64,000 nt of DNA from Bacteroidota bacterium (GCA_947460595.1 CANHGS010000006.1:62001-126000), one strand, 5' to 3'; shown: positions 35,206-44,502, numbered from the stretch's first letter. Notes: generated by a model not told the origin, from the letters alone. Numbers and translations: made by a program.

Positions 35206-36165
35206 TTATGACTTGCTTTGTTCCAAAATGGAAGCGATAACCGCTTGAGCCGCCCAAACCCGATTGCCAGCTTCGCGGGTAACCAAACTATGCGGACCAT
35301 CTAAAATCTCATCACTCAATTCCACATTTCTTCTTACTGGCAAACAATGCATCACTTTGGCTTGGTTGGTTAGTTTCATTTTCTCCTCGGTGAGCATCCA
35401 GCTGGGATCATTCTCATATACCTTACCATAATCTGTATAAGTACTCCAGTTTTTGACATACACATAATCAGCGTCTTTTAGTGCTTCATCCTGGTGATGG
35501 GTAATCTGGGCTCCTTTGGTAAATTGCTCCGCTAGTTCATAATCCACTGGATGGGTAATCACAAAATTGGCCTCGCCCCAAGCATTTACCCACTGCGCAA
35601 AACTGTTTGACACGCATTGGGGTAATGGTTTAATATGGGGTGCCCAGGTGAGTACTATTTTCGGTGGGCGAGGCTGATTCCAGGTTTCTTGTATAGTAAT
35701 AATATCTGTGAGTGATTGTAATGGGTGCAGGGTAGCACTTTCTAGACTGATTACAGGTACACCAGCATATTTGATAAACTGGTGAATAAACATTTCACTG
35801 TAATCATCTTCTCTATTCTTCAATCCAGGAAAAGTTCGAATACAAAGAATATCAAAATACTGACCCAAGATAGGGGCAGCGTCTTTTACGTGCTCTACCG
35901 TATTGCCACTCATGATGGCCCCTTCTTCAAATTCCAAAGCCCATCCTTCTTTGTCTACATTGAATACAATGGCTTCCATTCCCAAATTCTTTGCGGCTAC
36001 TTGTGTACTTAACCTTGTACGCAAACTGGGGTTCAAGAATAGCAGGCCAATTCTTTTATCCGCGCCTAAATTTCTATCCTTAAATGGATACGCTTTATAA
36101 GACAATGCCTTTTTTACAAGGCTATTGATATTACTTACATCATGAACAGAAATGAAATTTTTCAT
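35206..36165 (-). CDS. argF': N-acylornithine (succinyl/acetyl) transcarbamylase
   Basis: Transfers carbamoyl from carbamoyl phosphate to N-acylornithine. The 319-residue protein has the carbamoyl-phosphate motif SLRTRLS (47-53), the late motif HCLPVRRN, and the layout of Bacteroides N-succinylornithine and Xanthomonas N-acetylornithine transcarbamylases, not of classical OTCase. Residue 90, in the substrate-discriminating loop GNTVEH, is Val, where succinyl-type enzymes have Pro and acetyl-type have Glu. Loss of Glu suggests preference for N-succinylornithine. Confidence 0.93.
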   Translation of the reverse strand: MKNFISVHDVSNINSLVKKALSYKAYPFKDRNLGADKRIGLLFLNPSLRTRLSTQVAAKNLGMEAIVFNVDKEGWALEFEEGAIMSGNTVEHVKDAAPILGQYFDILCIRTFPGLKNREDDYSEMFIHQFIKYAGVPVISLESATLHPLQSLTDIITIQETWNQPRPPKIVLTWAPHIKPLPQCVSNSFAQWVNAWGEANFVITHPVDYELAEQFTKGAQITHHQDEALKDADYVYVKNWSTYTDYGKVYENDPSWMLTEEKMKLTNQAKVMHCLPVRRNVELSDEILDGPHSLVTREAGNRVWAAQAVIASILEQSKS

Positions 36166-36183
36166 GGCGATTTGTTTAGAAGT

Positions 36184-37314
36184 TTATTTTAGTTCAATGG
36201 CCAAAGCTTCTAAGAAAAGATCGGCTTCTTTTTGGGTAATATTGAGTGCGGGTAACAAACGAATCACGTTTGGTTTTGCTTCTCCAGTAAAAATATGGTG
36301 TTTGAATAGCAGGTTTTTCTTTACTTCTTTTTTGTCTTCTGGTAAATCAATGCCTATCATTAAACCCCTGCCCCTAACTTCTCTAATGTTAGGAAGACTG
36401 CTCAGTTCATGCACTAAATAATCTCCAATTTTATGTGCATTAGCCATTAAAGCATCCTGTTCCATGATTTCTAAAACAGCCAAAGCTGCAGCACAGGCCA
36501 AATGGTTTCCACCAAAAGTAGTACCCAGCATATAGTGTTTGGCCTGAATTTTTGGAGCAATAGAAATACCTGCAACAGGAAATCCATTACCCATGCCCTT
36601 GGCCATACTATAGATATCGGCGGACACACCACTATGATCATGGGCATAGAATTTTCCTGTTCTTCCATAACCACATTGCACGCTATCCGCAATAAACACA
36701 GCATTGTATTGGTCACAAAGTCTGCGAATGGTTTGTAAGAATTGGTCAGTTGCTACATGAATACCACCCACCCCCTGAATACCCTCTATAATCACACTAG
36801 AAACCTCGCTTCCGTAATTCTCAAAATAGGCTTGCAGGGCTTCTGTATTATTAAAAGGCAAAAAGACAACATTGTCTGTTTGATTAACAGGCGCCACAAT
36901 ATTGGGATTATCAGTTGCTGCTACTGCTAAAGAAGTTCTACCATGAAAAGCTTTTGTAAAAGAAACTATCTTTTTACGTCCATTGTAAAAAGACGCAGCC
37001 TTTAAAGCATTTTCATTGGCTTCTGCGCCGCTATTGCACAAAAAGAGTTGGTAATCTTCCTTACCACTTAGGTCTCCTAACTTAGAGGCCAATGCTTCTT
37101 GTAATGGAATATGTATGCTATTGGAATAAAAGCCCAATTTGTTTAATTGATCTGTTACGCGCTTTACATAATGGGGATGTGTATGGCCAATAGAAATGAC
37201 TGCATGGCCACCATATAAGTCTAAATACTCTTGTCCTTGATTGTCCCAAACATAGGAGCCAAGGCCTTTTTCAATAGTGATATTGTTAATGGGATAAACG
37301 TCAAATAGTTTCAT
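36184..37314 (-). CDS. argD: N-acyl-ornithine aminotransferase
   Basis: A 376-residue class III PLP aminotransferase that converts N-acylglutamate semialdehyde to N-acylornithine. Visible: LCNSGAEANENALKAA, FIADSVQCGYGRTG, the PLP lysine in YSMAKGMGNGFPVA, and TFGGNHLACAAAL. It lies 18 bases upstream of argF' in the arg operon. Confidence 0.96.
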   Translation of the reverse strand: MKLFDVYPINNITIEKGLGSYVWDNQGQEYLDLYGGHAVISIGHTHPHYVKRVTDQLNKLGFYSNSIHIPLQEALASKLGDLSGKEDYQLFLCNSGAEANENALKAASFYNGRKKIVSFTKAFHGRTSLAVAATDNPNIVAPVNQTDNVVFLPFNNTEALQAYFENYGSEVSSVIIEGIQGVGGIHVATDQFLQTIRRLCDQYNAVFIADSVQCGYGRTGKFYAHDHSGVSADIYSMAKGMGNGFPVAGISIAPKIQAKHYMLGTTFGGNHLACAAALAVLEIMEQDALMANAHKIGDYLVHELSSLPNIREVRGRGLMIGIDLPEDKKEVKKNLLFKHHIFTGEAKPNVIRLLPALNITQKEADLFLEALAIELK

Positions 37315-37371
37315 GGTGTTAATTTTTGTTTTGAAAGAATGAGCTGTATTTGGGCAAACTATCCAATAGCA

Positions 37372-38379
37372 CTAGAAATAGTTTGCCTTTAATCGCAATC
37401 CCAAACTTTCTTCCAATCCAAATAAGAGGTTCATATTTTGAACTGCTTGACCAGATGCTCCTTTCAATAAATTGTCAATGGCAGAATGAATGGCTATTCG
37501 GCTTCCTTTTTTTTCTAGATGAATCAAACACTTAGAAGTATTCACTACTTGTTTTAAGTGGATCATGCTATCACTCACATGAGTCATTGCTGCATTGGCA
37601 TAGTAATCTTTGTACAATGCTGTAACAGCCTCTAGTTCCAATGAACACTTGACAACTGAGCTAATATAAATACCGCGCGTAAAGTCTCCACGCCAAGGCA
37701 CAAAATGAATCAAATCTGATGTATCTAATTGGTTGCCCGATGCTTGGTGCAAAGATTCTCCTATTTCATGCAAGTGTTGGTGATCTAAGGTTTTGTAAGC
37801 CGAGATATTATTGGCCCTCCAACTAAAGTGTGAAGTTGCACTCAAACTTTGGCCAGCGCCAGTAGAACCTGTAATTCCTGTAGTATGCACTTCTTGTAGT
37901 AATCCGGCCTTGGCTAGTGGCAACAATCCCAATTGAATGGCCGTTGCAAAACAGCCAGGATTGGCAATATTTTGAGCTGTTTGAATACTATGATAATTTA
38001 ATTCAGGAAGTCCGTAAACAAATTCCCTGTCCGTGCTTTTATTATGGGCATTTAAACGGAAATCCTGTGAAAGGTCAATGATTTTAATCCTAGCATCCAC
38101 TGGATTTTCTGCCAAGAATTTTTTAGCATCGCCATGACCCACACAAAGAAACAATACATCAATCTCTTGGTGCATATTTTCTGCAAATACTAGGTTGGTA
38201 TCGCCCAATAAATCATCATGCACTTTTGAAACCTTTTGTCCTGCATTGCTTTTGCTATGGATATAAGCAACGGCTACTTGAGGGTGGTGCACCAACAAGC
38301 GAATCAGTTCTCCACCTGTATAGCCTGCGCCACCAATGATGCCAACCCTGATCTTTGTTGTATGGTTATTAGATGTCAT
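37372..38379 (-). CDS. argC: N-acyl-gamma-glutamyl-phosphate reductase
   Basis: A 335-residue NADPH-dependent dehydrogenase with the nucleotide motif VGIIGGAGYTGGELIRLL and catalytic cysteine in IANPGCFATA. A C-terminal His-containing segment FVPWRGDFTRGIY follows. It forms N-acylglutamate semialdehyde. The start codon is four bases after the argG stop. Confidence 0.96.
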   Translation of the reverse strand: MTSNNHTTKIRVGIIGGAGYTGGELIRLLVHHPQVAVAYIHSKSNAGQKVSKVHDDLLGDTNLVFAENMHQEIDVLFLCVGHGDAKKFLAENPVDARIKIIDLSQDFRLNAHNKSTDREFVYGLPELNYHSIQTAQNIANPGCFATAIQLGLLPLAKAGLLQEVHTTGITGSTGAGQSLSATSHFSWRANNISAYKTLDHQHLHEIGESLHQASGNQLDTSDLIHFVPWRGDFTRGIYISSVVKCSLELEAVTALYKDYYANAAMTHVSDSMIHLKQVVNTSKCLIHLEKKGSRIAIHSAIDNLLKGASGQAVQNMNLLFGLEESLGLRLKANYF

Positions 38380-38383
38380 GTTG

Positions 38384-39580
38384 TTATGATTGATTCACCT
38401 TATGCCAGATGGAGGTCTGGTTGCCAAATATTTTACTAAAGCCTCTTACGTCTTCACCAGTAAAGCCGGTATTCATTTCTCCATACTTTCCAAATTTGCT
38501 ATTCATCAAATCAAAGTCAGATTCAATGCCAATAATATGGAAACGATAGGGTAATAATTGTACAAATACGTCACCAGTTACATTCTGTTGACTATGCGTT
38601 AGGAATGCTTCAATATCACGCATCACTGGGTCAAGGATCTGACCCTCATGTAACCAGTTGCCATAGAATTGTGCTAGCTGATCTTTCCAACCTAACTGCC
38701 ACTTAGTGAGTACGTGTTTTTCTAAAGCATGGTGTGCTTTTAAGATGACCATGGGGGCAGCAGCCTCAAAACCTACTCGGCCTTTGATGCCAATGATGGT
38801 ATCGCCAACATGTATATCTCTTCCCAAACCATAAGCACCTGCAATAGTTTGTAAGTATTGAATGGCGGTAGTGGGATGTTCAAATAGTTGTCCGTCTACA
38901 GCAGTTAATTCCCCTTTTTCAAAATGTAATTTCACTTCTCTACTTTCAGAGGCGGTTACCTGGGTAGGCCAAGCTTCTTCTGGTAGAATGCCTTTTGAAT
39001 TCAGTGTTTCTTTTCCACCAACACTGGTACCCCAAAGACCTTTATTAATAGAGTACATAGACTTTTCAAAGTTCATGTTAACACCCTTTGATTTTAGATA
39101 GCTGATTTCTGCTTCTCGGCTCAATTTTAAATCGCGAATAGGGGTGATGATTTCAGTGCCAGGAATCATGATATGAAAAATCATGTCAAACCTTACCTGA
39201 TCATTACCAGCACCTGTGCTACCATGGGCAACTGCGTCTGCATTTAATTTTTTAGCGTGTTCTGCAATATGTAAGGCTTGGCTTAATCGCTCAGCACTTA
39301 CGCTCAATGGGTAAGTATTGTTCTTGAGCACGTTTCCGTAAATCAAAAACTTGATAATGCTATCGTAATAAGATGTTACTGCATTTACCGTGGTATGGGT
39401 TTTCACACCAAGGCTATAAGCATGCTGTTCAATATGGGTTAATTCTTCTTCTGTAAAACCTCCTGTATTTACAATGATGCTATGTACTTCATATCCCTTG
39501 TCTTCGCTAAGGTATTTAACACAATAGGTAGTATCCAATCCACCTGAAAAACCTAGTACAACTTTTTTAGGAACGCTCAT
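38384..39580 (-). CDS. argG: Argininosuccinate synthase
   Basis: Joins citrulline and aspartate with ATP. The 398-residue protein has the P-loop-like VLGFSGGLDTTYCVKYL and the AHGSTGAGNDQVRFD motif of the PP-loop ATPases. It is the second gene of the arg operon, 77 bases after the GNAT gene, and that gap contains a copy of a dispersed A-rich repeat. Confidence 0.96.
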   Translation of the reverse strand: MSVPKKVVLGFSGGLDTTYCVKYLSEDKGYEVHSIIVNTGGFTEEELTHIEQHAYSLGVKTHTTVNAVTSYYDSIIKFLIYGNVLKNNTYPLSVSAERLSQALHIAEHAKKLNADAVAHGSTGAGNDQVRFDMIFHIMIPGTEIITPIRDLKLSREAEISYLKSKGVNMNFEKSMYSINKGLWGTSVGGKETLNSKGILPEEAWPTQVTASESREVKLHFEKGELTAVDGQLFEHPTTAIQYLQTIAGAYGLGRDIHVGDTIIGIKGRVGFEAAAPMVILKAHHALEKHVLTKWQLGWKDQLAQFYGNWLHEGQILDPVMRDIEAFLTHSQQNVTGDVFVQLLPYRFHIIGIESDFDLMNSKFGKYGEMNTGFTGEDVRGFSKIFGNQTSIWHKVNQS

Positions 39581-39583
39581 GAT

Positions 39584-39630
39584 TTGAAAATTAAAAAGTC
39601 AAAAGTCAAAATTCAAAAGGAAGTAGGAGT
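39584..39630 (+). repeat. Dispersed A-rich repeat, copy in the arg operon
   Basis: Contains AAAAAGTCAAAAGTCAAAAT and then TCAAAAGGAAG, closely like 11291-11341. It lies in the gap between the GNAT gene and argG, directly before the argG start. Confidence 0.5.
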
Positions 39631-39657
39631 TTTTGTAGCCCCATTAAATTTCCCGTA

Positions 39658-40380
39658 TTAAAAATTAAAAAACTGCTGTAGAAATGATTTGGGCTTTAGG
39701 CCTGCACCTCCACCAATACCAGAATGCTTTTTCCTGAATATCCTCAATAACTTGCTCTGCTTCACTTTCATAAAACGCTCATAGAGTTTGCTATTCTGTT
39801 TAAATTCCTGTGCGGTCTCCTCGGGCTGGTAATGATCTGTTGGATCGTACAACATGGCAGTGCACATACAGTTCTTTCTGTCTTTACTCATTAAAATGTC
39901 AAAGTTGACACAGCTTTTGCAACCGGCCCAAAATTCTTCATCATCTGTTAGTTCACTATAGGTAACGGGTTCATAACCCAAGTCCGAGTTAATTTTCATC
40001 ACTGCCAGACCGGTGGTTAATCCAAATATTTTGGATTCTGGATACATGATCCTAGATAATTCAAATATCTTTTTCTTGATAGTTTTAGCTACACCACTTT
40101 TTCTAAATTCAGGCGAAACAATCAACCCACTATTAGCTACAAACTTGCCATGCCCCCATGCTTCAATATAACAGAAGCCTACCCATTGTCCCAATCTGGT
40201 TACTGCTATTACGGCTTTTCCGTCTAGCATTTTTCCAGCAACATATTCGGGTGATCTTTTGGCAATACCTGTACCTCTGGCCTTAGCCGATGATTCCATT
40301 TCGTCTGTAATGCGCTGCGCAAAATGTGTATCAAGGTGAGTGGCTACCCTGACAATGATTTCCTTGGTTTCCAACTGCAA
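39658..40380 (-). CDS. GNAT acyltransferase, probable N-acylglutamate synthase of the arg operon
   Basis: A 240-residue GNAT-fold protein first in the arg operon. The acyl-CoA region is IVSPEFRKSGVAKTIKKKIFEL, and the conserved early stretch SSAKARGTGIAKRSPEYVAGKM is typical of this Bacteroidota group. With no argJ or classical argA present, it is the best candidate for the first step, acylating glutamate. The start is a TTG at 40380; no ATG lies in frame upstream before a stop. A Cys-rich patch (AGCKSCVNFD, NCMC) late in the protein is unusual for GNATs. Confidence 0.88.
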   Translation of the reverse strand: MQLETKEIIVRVATHLDTHFAQRITDEMESSAKARGTGIAKRSPEYVAGKMLDGKAVIAVTRLGQWVGFCYIEAWGHGKFVANSGLIVSPEFRKSGVAKTIKKKIFELSRIMYPESKIFGLTTGLAVMKINSDLGYEPVTYSELTDDEEFWAGCKSCVNFDILMSKDRKNCMCTAMLYDPTDHYQPEETAQEFKQNSKLYERFMKVKQSKLLRIFRKKHSGIGGGAGLKPKSFLQQFFNF

Positions 40381-40401
40381 TAAAATTATGAGATTGAACA
40401 G

Positions 40402-40590
40402 AATACACTTCTCGTGTAGATAATGTTATTGGGGATTTTCCACTGATAGGGGCAATTGCCAGTTGCTCGTCCTATCAGAAACCGCGTCGAGGTCGCGGTG
40501 TATTGATAGCAGCCAACGGCCTCACCTGTCTGGGTGTAAAGGATGCCGAAGTATTATGGGTTCTCTGCTTCAATGAAGGACTTTTTGTTT
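40402..40590. ncRNA. Candidate structured RNA upstream of the arg operon
   Basis: No protein-coding frame fits this 347-base gap, yet it is GC-richer than its surroundings and dense in helices. CTGATAGG (40443-40450) pairs with CCTATCAG (40471-40478). ACCGCG (40481-40486) pairs with CGCGGT (40494-40499). CGGC (40517-40520) pairs with GCCG (40545-40548), enclosing CACC/GGTG. Segment 40472-40477 can alternatively pair with TGATAG (40504-40509). AATAC...TTC near 40402 can close with GAAGTATT near 40548. Either strand could be the RNA: minus makes it the arg leader, plus makes it a free small RNA ending in a T-rich hairpin near 40570-40590. No known riboswitch recognised. Confidence 0.5.
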
Positions 40591-40676
40591 TGAAGCTGTA
40601 AAAGTAGGGCAAATTGGTAGAAAGAAGGCCAAAAATCTTCTAAAATTTGCCTCACATAACCTAACGTTTGTAAGCA

Positions 40677-40704
40677 AAAAAAGCCGCCCATGCCAATGGA
40701 CGGC
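40677..40704 (-). terminator. Terminator of the large beta-barrel gene
   Basis: Nine-base arms GCCGCCCAT/ATGGACGGC with one mismatch and a GCCA loop. On the minus strand it is followed by a T-run. It lies 24 bases after the stop of the gene ending at 40728. Confidence 0.75.
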
Positions 40705-40727
40705 CTTGAAGGTAACTCAAACAACAA

Positions 40728-43574
40728 CTATTCTCCGCCGCCGCTTCTAAAGTTGCGCATCTCACCAGGACCACGGTCTCCGCCGCCGCGGAACATCTGG
40801 TTCATTGGGTTGTTCCCCCTTTGTTGTTGGCCTTGTGCGCCAAACCTGCGTAAGTTATAAGTGAAGCTAAGCATGATATATCTTTTCAATACCTTGGTTT
40901 CTACGTCAGAAATACTATTACCAGAAACTGTTCTACGAATACTGGTATTTTGGTTTAATAAGTCAAATACGTATAATTTAATTTCACCTTCTTTCTTCTT
41001 AAATACTTGCTTGGCAATACTGGCACTCCACAATGGAATGGTAGTATTGTATCCAGCACTTTGACCACGATTAATGATATAGTCAAAATCAGTAGACACT
41101 ACCCAGCCGCTCTTAGTATAATATGTTGCGTCTGTAGTAAATGTTTGTGTAAAATAGTCTGCGTTTTGTTGAGGTTGCAATGTATATCGTGCAAAATTGA
41201 AACTAGAATTGGAGGAGAAATTCATATCAAAATTGTCCTTCAAATTAGTGGTCCATTTTACAGTACCTCCTACCAAAGTATTCTTGGTATAGTTGCTTAC
41301 ATTATTGATTAAACCCTGACTTTGGTTATAAGAAACATTACCTGTAAAGCTCATATTACTTTTGGGTTTCTTAATAGGGAAGCCATAGTTAAAATAGCCT
41401 GAAACATTATAAGTTCCACTCAAGTTAACGGGTTGACTTACTTGTGCACCACCTGGCAAAATAGTTACCGAATTTTGTATATCATTGGCAATGGTGGTAG
41501 CGTTTACTGTAGCAAAGAAAGTGCGTTGGGTAAATACGTCAAATGAAGAGTATAACATGCGTACACTATGAGCAAACTGTTGTTTCAGTGCAGGGTTACC
41601 CAATTGAATATTTAGTGGATTACTATTGTCTGCAACTGGTTGTAATTGTGTAGCACTTGGCTGAGTGGTTCTGCCAGAGTAATTGACCCTTAGGTTCTTT
41701 GTCTTGGTAAACTCCCAGCGCAAATTTGCAGTAGGATACATGTTCACATAGTGCTGATTAATAGCAGAGTCCTTGGTTAGGTTATTACTTTTTAAATCAC
41801 CAAACTGAACACCTGATCCCACACTCAAATTTAATTTTTGAGTTTGAATACGGTAACTCAGCGTTCCGCGATTAGAACTATAGGTATTTTGGAAGGTATT
41901 GCTCAAATTAGGAACTACCAAGTCATAGTTTCCAGTAACCTTGTTGTATCCATACGTGTGTTTGCCATTAGTATTATCACTAAAAGAATAAGTATAGTTA
42001 AATTCAATCAACTGATTCTTTGCAATGGGTTCTGTATAAGCAAGGGTGGTACTGAAATTTTTGCCATCGCTATTGCTATTGTTGATTTGATTAATGGTAT
42101 CCACCCTATTCTGAGTAAAGTATTGGTTAACAGAGCGGTTGGTTCCAGATCCATCATTGGTGCTTCCACCAAGATTAATGCCAATTGAATAAGTACGTCC
42201 TTTCTTAGCAAAACGGTGACGGAAAGTTGCTTCTAATGCACCATTGTATCCATCATTTAAGCTAGTTGTTTTAGAAACAGAATTATTCAAATTCCTTTTT
42301 CCTTTAGTAGTAGCTGAAGTGGTATTACTTTCATTGTCTGTATGTTGGAAACTGATATTGGGGCGCAGAATCATACTATTGCTAGAATCAAACTGTGTTT
42401 CAATATTAAAGTTGACCCGATTATTTTGGTTATGTCTGATACTGCTAGTGACGTTATTACTAAAGTTGGAAGAATCGGGGTTGCCACTTACCAAAGTTTC
42501 GGTAAAGCTTTTCTGATCAGTATAGGTTTTTTGATCATTGAAAAAATAGCTACCATAAGCCTGGGTTTTCTTGCCCCATACATCCCTATAATTTAAACCA
42601 GCAGCCCAGGTATTGACAATGCCACTGCCACCAGTTGTTCCGCCAGCGCTGAATCCACCGCCGCCTCGTCCACCGCCACCGCCACCGGAAAATCCACCAC
42701 CGCCACCAAAGTTATTTTGGCCAGTGAAGTTTTGTTTATTCACGTTATTGCCCTGTGCGGTAAAGGTAATTTGTCTATCTCCGTTATAACGGCTTAGGTT
42801 GAAATTGTTGTCATATACACCTTCATCTCCTGTACTTCCTCCACCAACGGTGGCTCTGCCAAATACCCCTTTACGTTTGTCTTTACGGGTAGTGATATTG
42901 ATGGTTTTGACCCTATTGCCATCGTCAAATCCGGTAAAAGCACTCTGGTCACTTAAGCCATCATACACCTGAATTTTATCAATCACATCCGGAGGTAGGT
43001 TCTTGGTAGCCAATTTGGGATCATCCCCAAAAAAGCGCTTACCATCAACCAATATGCGTTGTACCGTTTCGCCTTGCGATTTAATACCACCATCTTTATC
43101 TACTTCAATACCAGGTAATTTCTTTAGCAAATCTTCCGCAACGGCGTTAGGTTTGGTTTTGAAACTGGAGGCATTAAACTCTACCGTATCTTTTTTTATG
43201 GTGATGGGGGATTGTGTAACAGTCACATTCCCCAGGTCATTGGCCATTTGTCTGAGGTAAATATTCCCCAGATTAATCTCTGTATTGGTTTTACTTGGGC
43301 TAATTTTCTTGCTAAAGGGTTCATAACTTTGAAAACCCACTTGGAAAATCAGGTCTTCAAAAGGTAGATTTTTCAGTTCAAAACTGCCATCGGCCTTGGC
43401 CAAACCAAACACAATCAATGTGCTGTCTTTGGCATCAATCACGGTAACCGTGGCGTCTTTTAAAATCTGTTTGCCAACAGAATCTATTAATTTACCTTTT
43501 ACAACAGCACTGGTTTGGGCAGTAGCCCCCAGGGATAGTAAAAAGCCAAGAATCAGTAATGGTAATTTGCGCAT
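40728..43574 (-). CDS. TonB-receptor-like outer membrane beta-barrel protein
   Basis: A 948-residue exported protein: signal peptide (ending GATAQ), a CarboxypepD-regulatory-like domain (about 24-105), a TonB plug domain (NAVAEDLLKKLPGIEVDKDG; RILVDGKRFFGDDPKLATKN), then a large barrel of the OMP_b-brl_3 type ending in aromatic strands. A Gly-rich stretch occurs at about 290-315, and the C terminus is Gly/Arg-rich rather than a classical terminal strand. It probably imports or exports an unknown ligand. A paralogue begins at 61724. No SusD partner is adjacent. Confidence 0.92.
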   Translation of the reverse strand: MRKLPLLILGFLLSLGATAQTSAVVKGKLIDSVGKQILKDATVTVIDAKDSTLIVFGLAKADGSFELKNLPFEDLIFQVGFQSYEPFSKKISPSKTNTEINLGNIYLRQMANDLGNVTVTQSPITIKKDTVEFNASSFKTKPNAVAEDLLKKLPGIEVDKDGGIKSQGETVQRILVDGKRFFGDDPKLATKNLPPDVIDKIQVYDGLSDQSAFTGFDDGNRVKTINITTRKDKRKGVFGRATVGGGSTGDEGVYDNNFNLSRYNGDRQITFTAQGNNVNKQNFTGQNNFGGGGGFSGGGGGGRGGGGFSAGGTTGGSGIVNTWAAGLNYRDVWGKKTQAYGSYFFNDQKTYTDQKSFTETLVSGNPDSSNFSNNVTSSIRHNQNNRVNFNIETQFDSSNSMILRPNISFQHTDNESNTTSATTKGKRNLNNSVSKTTSLNDGYNGALEATFRHRFAKKGRTYSIGINLGGSTNDGSGTNRSVNQYFTQNRVDTINQINNSNSDGKNFSTTLAYTEPIAKNQLIEFNYTYSFSDNTNGKHTYGYNKVTGNYDLVVPNLSNTFQNTYSSNRGTLSYRIQTQKLNLSVGSGVQFGDLKSNNLTKDSAINQHYVNMYPTANLRWEFTKTKNLRVNYSGRTTQPSATQLQPVADNSNPLNIQLGNPALKQQFAHSVRMLYSSFDVFTQRTFFATVNATTIANDIQNSVTILPGGAQVSQPVNLSGTYNVSGYFNYGFPIKKPKSNMSFTGNVSYNQSQGLINNVSNYTKNTLVGGTVKWTTNLKDNFDMNFSSNSSFNFARYTLQPQQNADYFTQTFTTDATYYTKSGWVVSTDFDYIINRGQSAGYNTTIPLWSASIAKQVFKKKEGEIKLYVFDLLNQNTSIRRTVSGNSISDVETKVLKRYIMLSFTYNLRRFGAQGQQQRGNNPMNQMFRGGGDRGPGEMRNFRSGGGE

Positions 43575-43591
43575 GGGATATTTTTACAATA

Positions 43592-43599
43592 CAAAGCTA
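43592..43599 (-). promoter_or_regulatory. -7 promoter box of the beta-barrel gene
   Basis: TAGCTTTG on the minus strand matches TAnnTTTG, 17 bases before the start codon. A TTTG lies 24 bases further upstream, longer than the usual spacing. Confidence 0.45.
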
Positions 43600-43729
43600 A
43601 TGTGGGAATTCAATGAATGAGATCAAACTCATTTAACGGCAAGCTAGCGGGATAGTTGGGATAGGGGCTCAAATAATCGGTGAAGGGAAGAATGGGATAG
43701 GCGGGAAACAGACAAAGAGAAAAATGCTA

Positions 43730-43737
43730 TAAATTTG
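43730..43737 (+). promoter_or_regulatory. -7 promoter box of the YHS lipoprotein gene
   Basis: TAAATTTG matches TAnnTTTG and lies 32 bases before the ATG at 43770. It overlaps the alternative start at 43737, ruling that start out. Confidence 0.5.
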
Positions 43738-43769
43738 TGTTTAATCATTTTTTAACACAAAAAAATTAC

Positions 43770-44075
43770 ATGCGTACCAAACTCGCGATTGCAACACTAA
43801 TAGCAGTATCCTTTGCTGCCTGTCAATCTAGTGAACCAAAAGAAACTACTCCAGCTCCTGCTGCAACAGCTATTATGCCGGTAGATTCTACCAAATCTTA
43901 TGATATAGCATTGGTTAACAATAAGAAAGACCCTGCTTGTGGGATGCCTGTTACGGCCGGTATTGCTGACACAGCACATTATAAAGACAAAGTATTGGGT
44001 TTCTGTGGAACAGCATGTAAAAATGAGTTCCAAAAGAATCCCGATGCCATGATAGCTGCAGCAGAAATTAAATAA
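43770..44075 (+). CDS. YHS-domain lipoprotein
   Basis: 101 residues from the ATG at 43770. Lipobox SFAAC (Cys18), a Thr/Pro/Ala-rich linker, then a YHS-type metal-binding domain: DPACGMPVTAGIADTAHYKDKVLGFCGTACKNEFQKNP. YHS domains bind copper or other soft metals and occur next to copper transporters. It is followed 15 bases later by a second small exported protein, so the two may work together in the periplasm. The longer frame from 43737 starts within a promoter box. Confidence 0.85.
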   Translation: MRTKLAIATLIAVSFAACQSSEPKETTPAPAATAIMPVDSTKSYDIALVNNKKDPACGMPVTAGIADTAHYKDKVLGFCGTACKNEFQKNPDAMIAAAEIK

Positions 44076-44090
44076 CTAAAACAAAACCAT

Positions 44091-44480
44091 ATGAAAGCCT
44101 CAAAAATGATGTTATTGGCGTTGCTTTGTTCATTAGGACTAGCAGTAAGTGCCCAAGAAAAAACCACGTGGAAAGAACAAGAAGCCTTTCATGGTATCAT
44201 GAGTAAAACTTTTCACCCTTCTGAAGAGGGAAACTTTAAGCCATTGAAGGAAAAATCAGACAGTTTAGTTATAGTAGCCAAAAAATGGAAAGCAGCCAAA
44301 ATTCCTGCGGGATATAAACTCAAAGAAACAGCTGAATCTATTGCTAAATTATTGAAGCAATGTGAAACCGTTAATGCTGCAGTAAAGTCTAACAAAGATG
44401 AGAAAACACTTGGTGCTTTAATGTTTGAAGCCCATGAAACCTTCCATTATATTGTTGGAGAATGCAAGACGCATGACTAA
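44091..44480 (+). CDS. Small exported helical protein, possible metal binder
   Basis: A 129-residue protein with a signal peptide ending AVSAQ. The mature region is predicted helical with His/Met/Cys positions: QEAFHGIMSKTFHP near the start and FEAHETFHYIVGECKTHD at the end. This resembles four-helix proteins of the cytochrome c' type without a CxxCH heme site. I do not recognise a named family. Probably an operon with the YHS lipoprotein. Confidence 0.75.
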   Translation: MKASKMMLLALLCSLGLAVSAQEKTTWKEQEAFHGIMSKTFHPSEEGNFKPLKEKSDSLVIVAKKWKAAKIPAGYKLKETAESIAKLLKQCETVNAAVKSNKDEKTLGALMFEAHETFHYIVGECKTHD

Positions 44481-44502
44481 TTCAATGAAATACTATTAAA
44501 AG

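Noticed and set aside
41838..42516. Plus-strand open frames of 90-116 codons
   Set aside because: Antisense shadows of the beta-barrel gene at 40728-43574.
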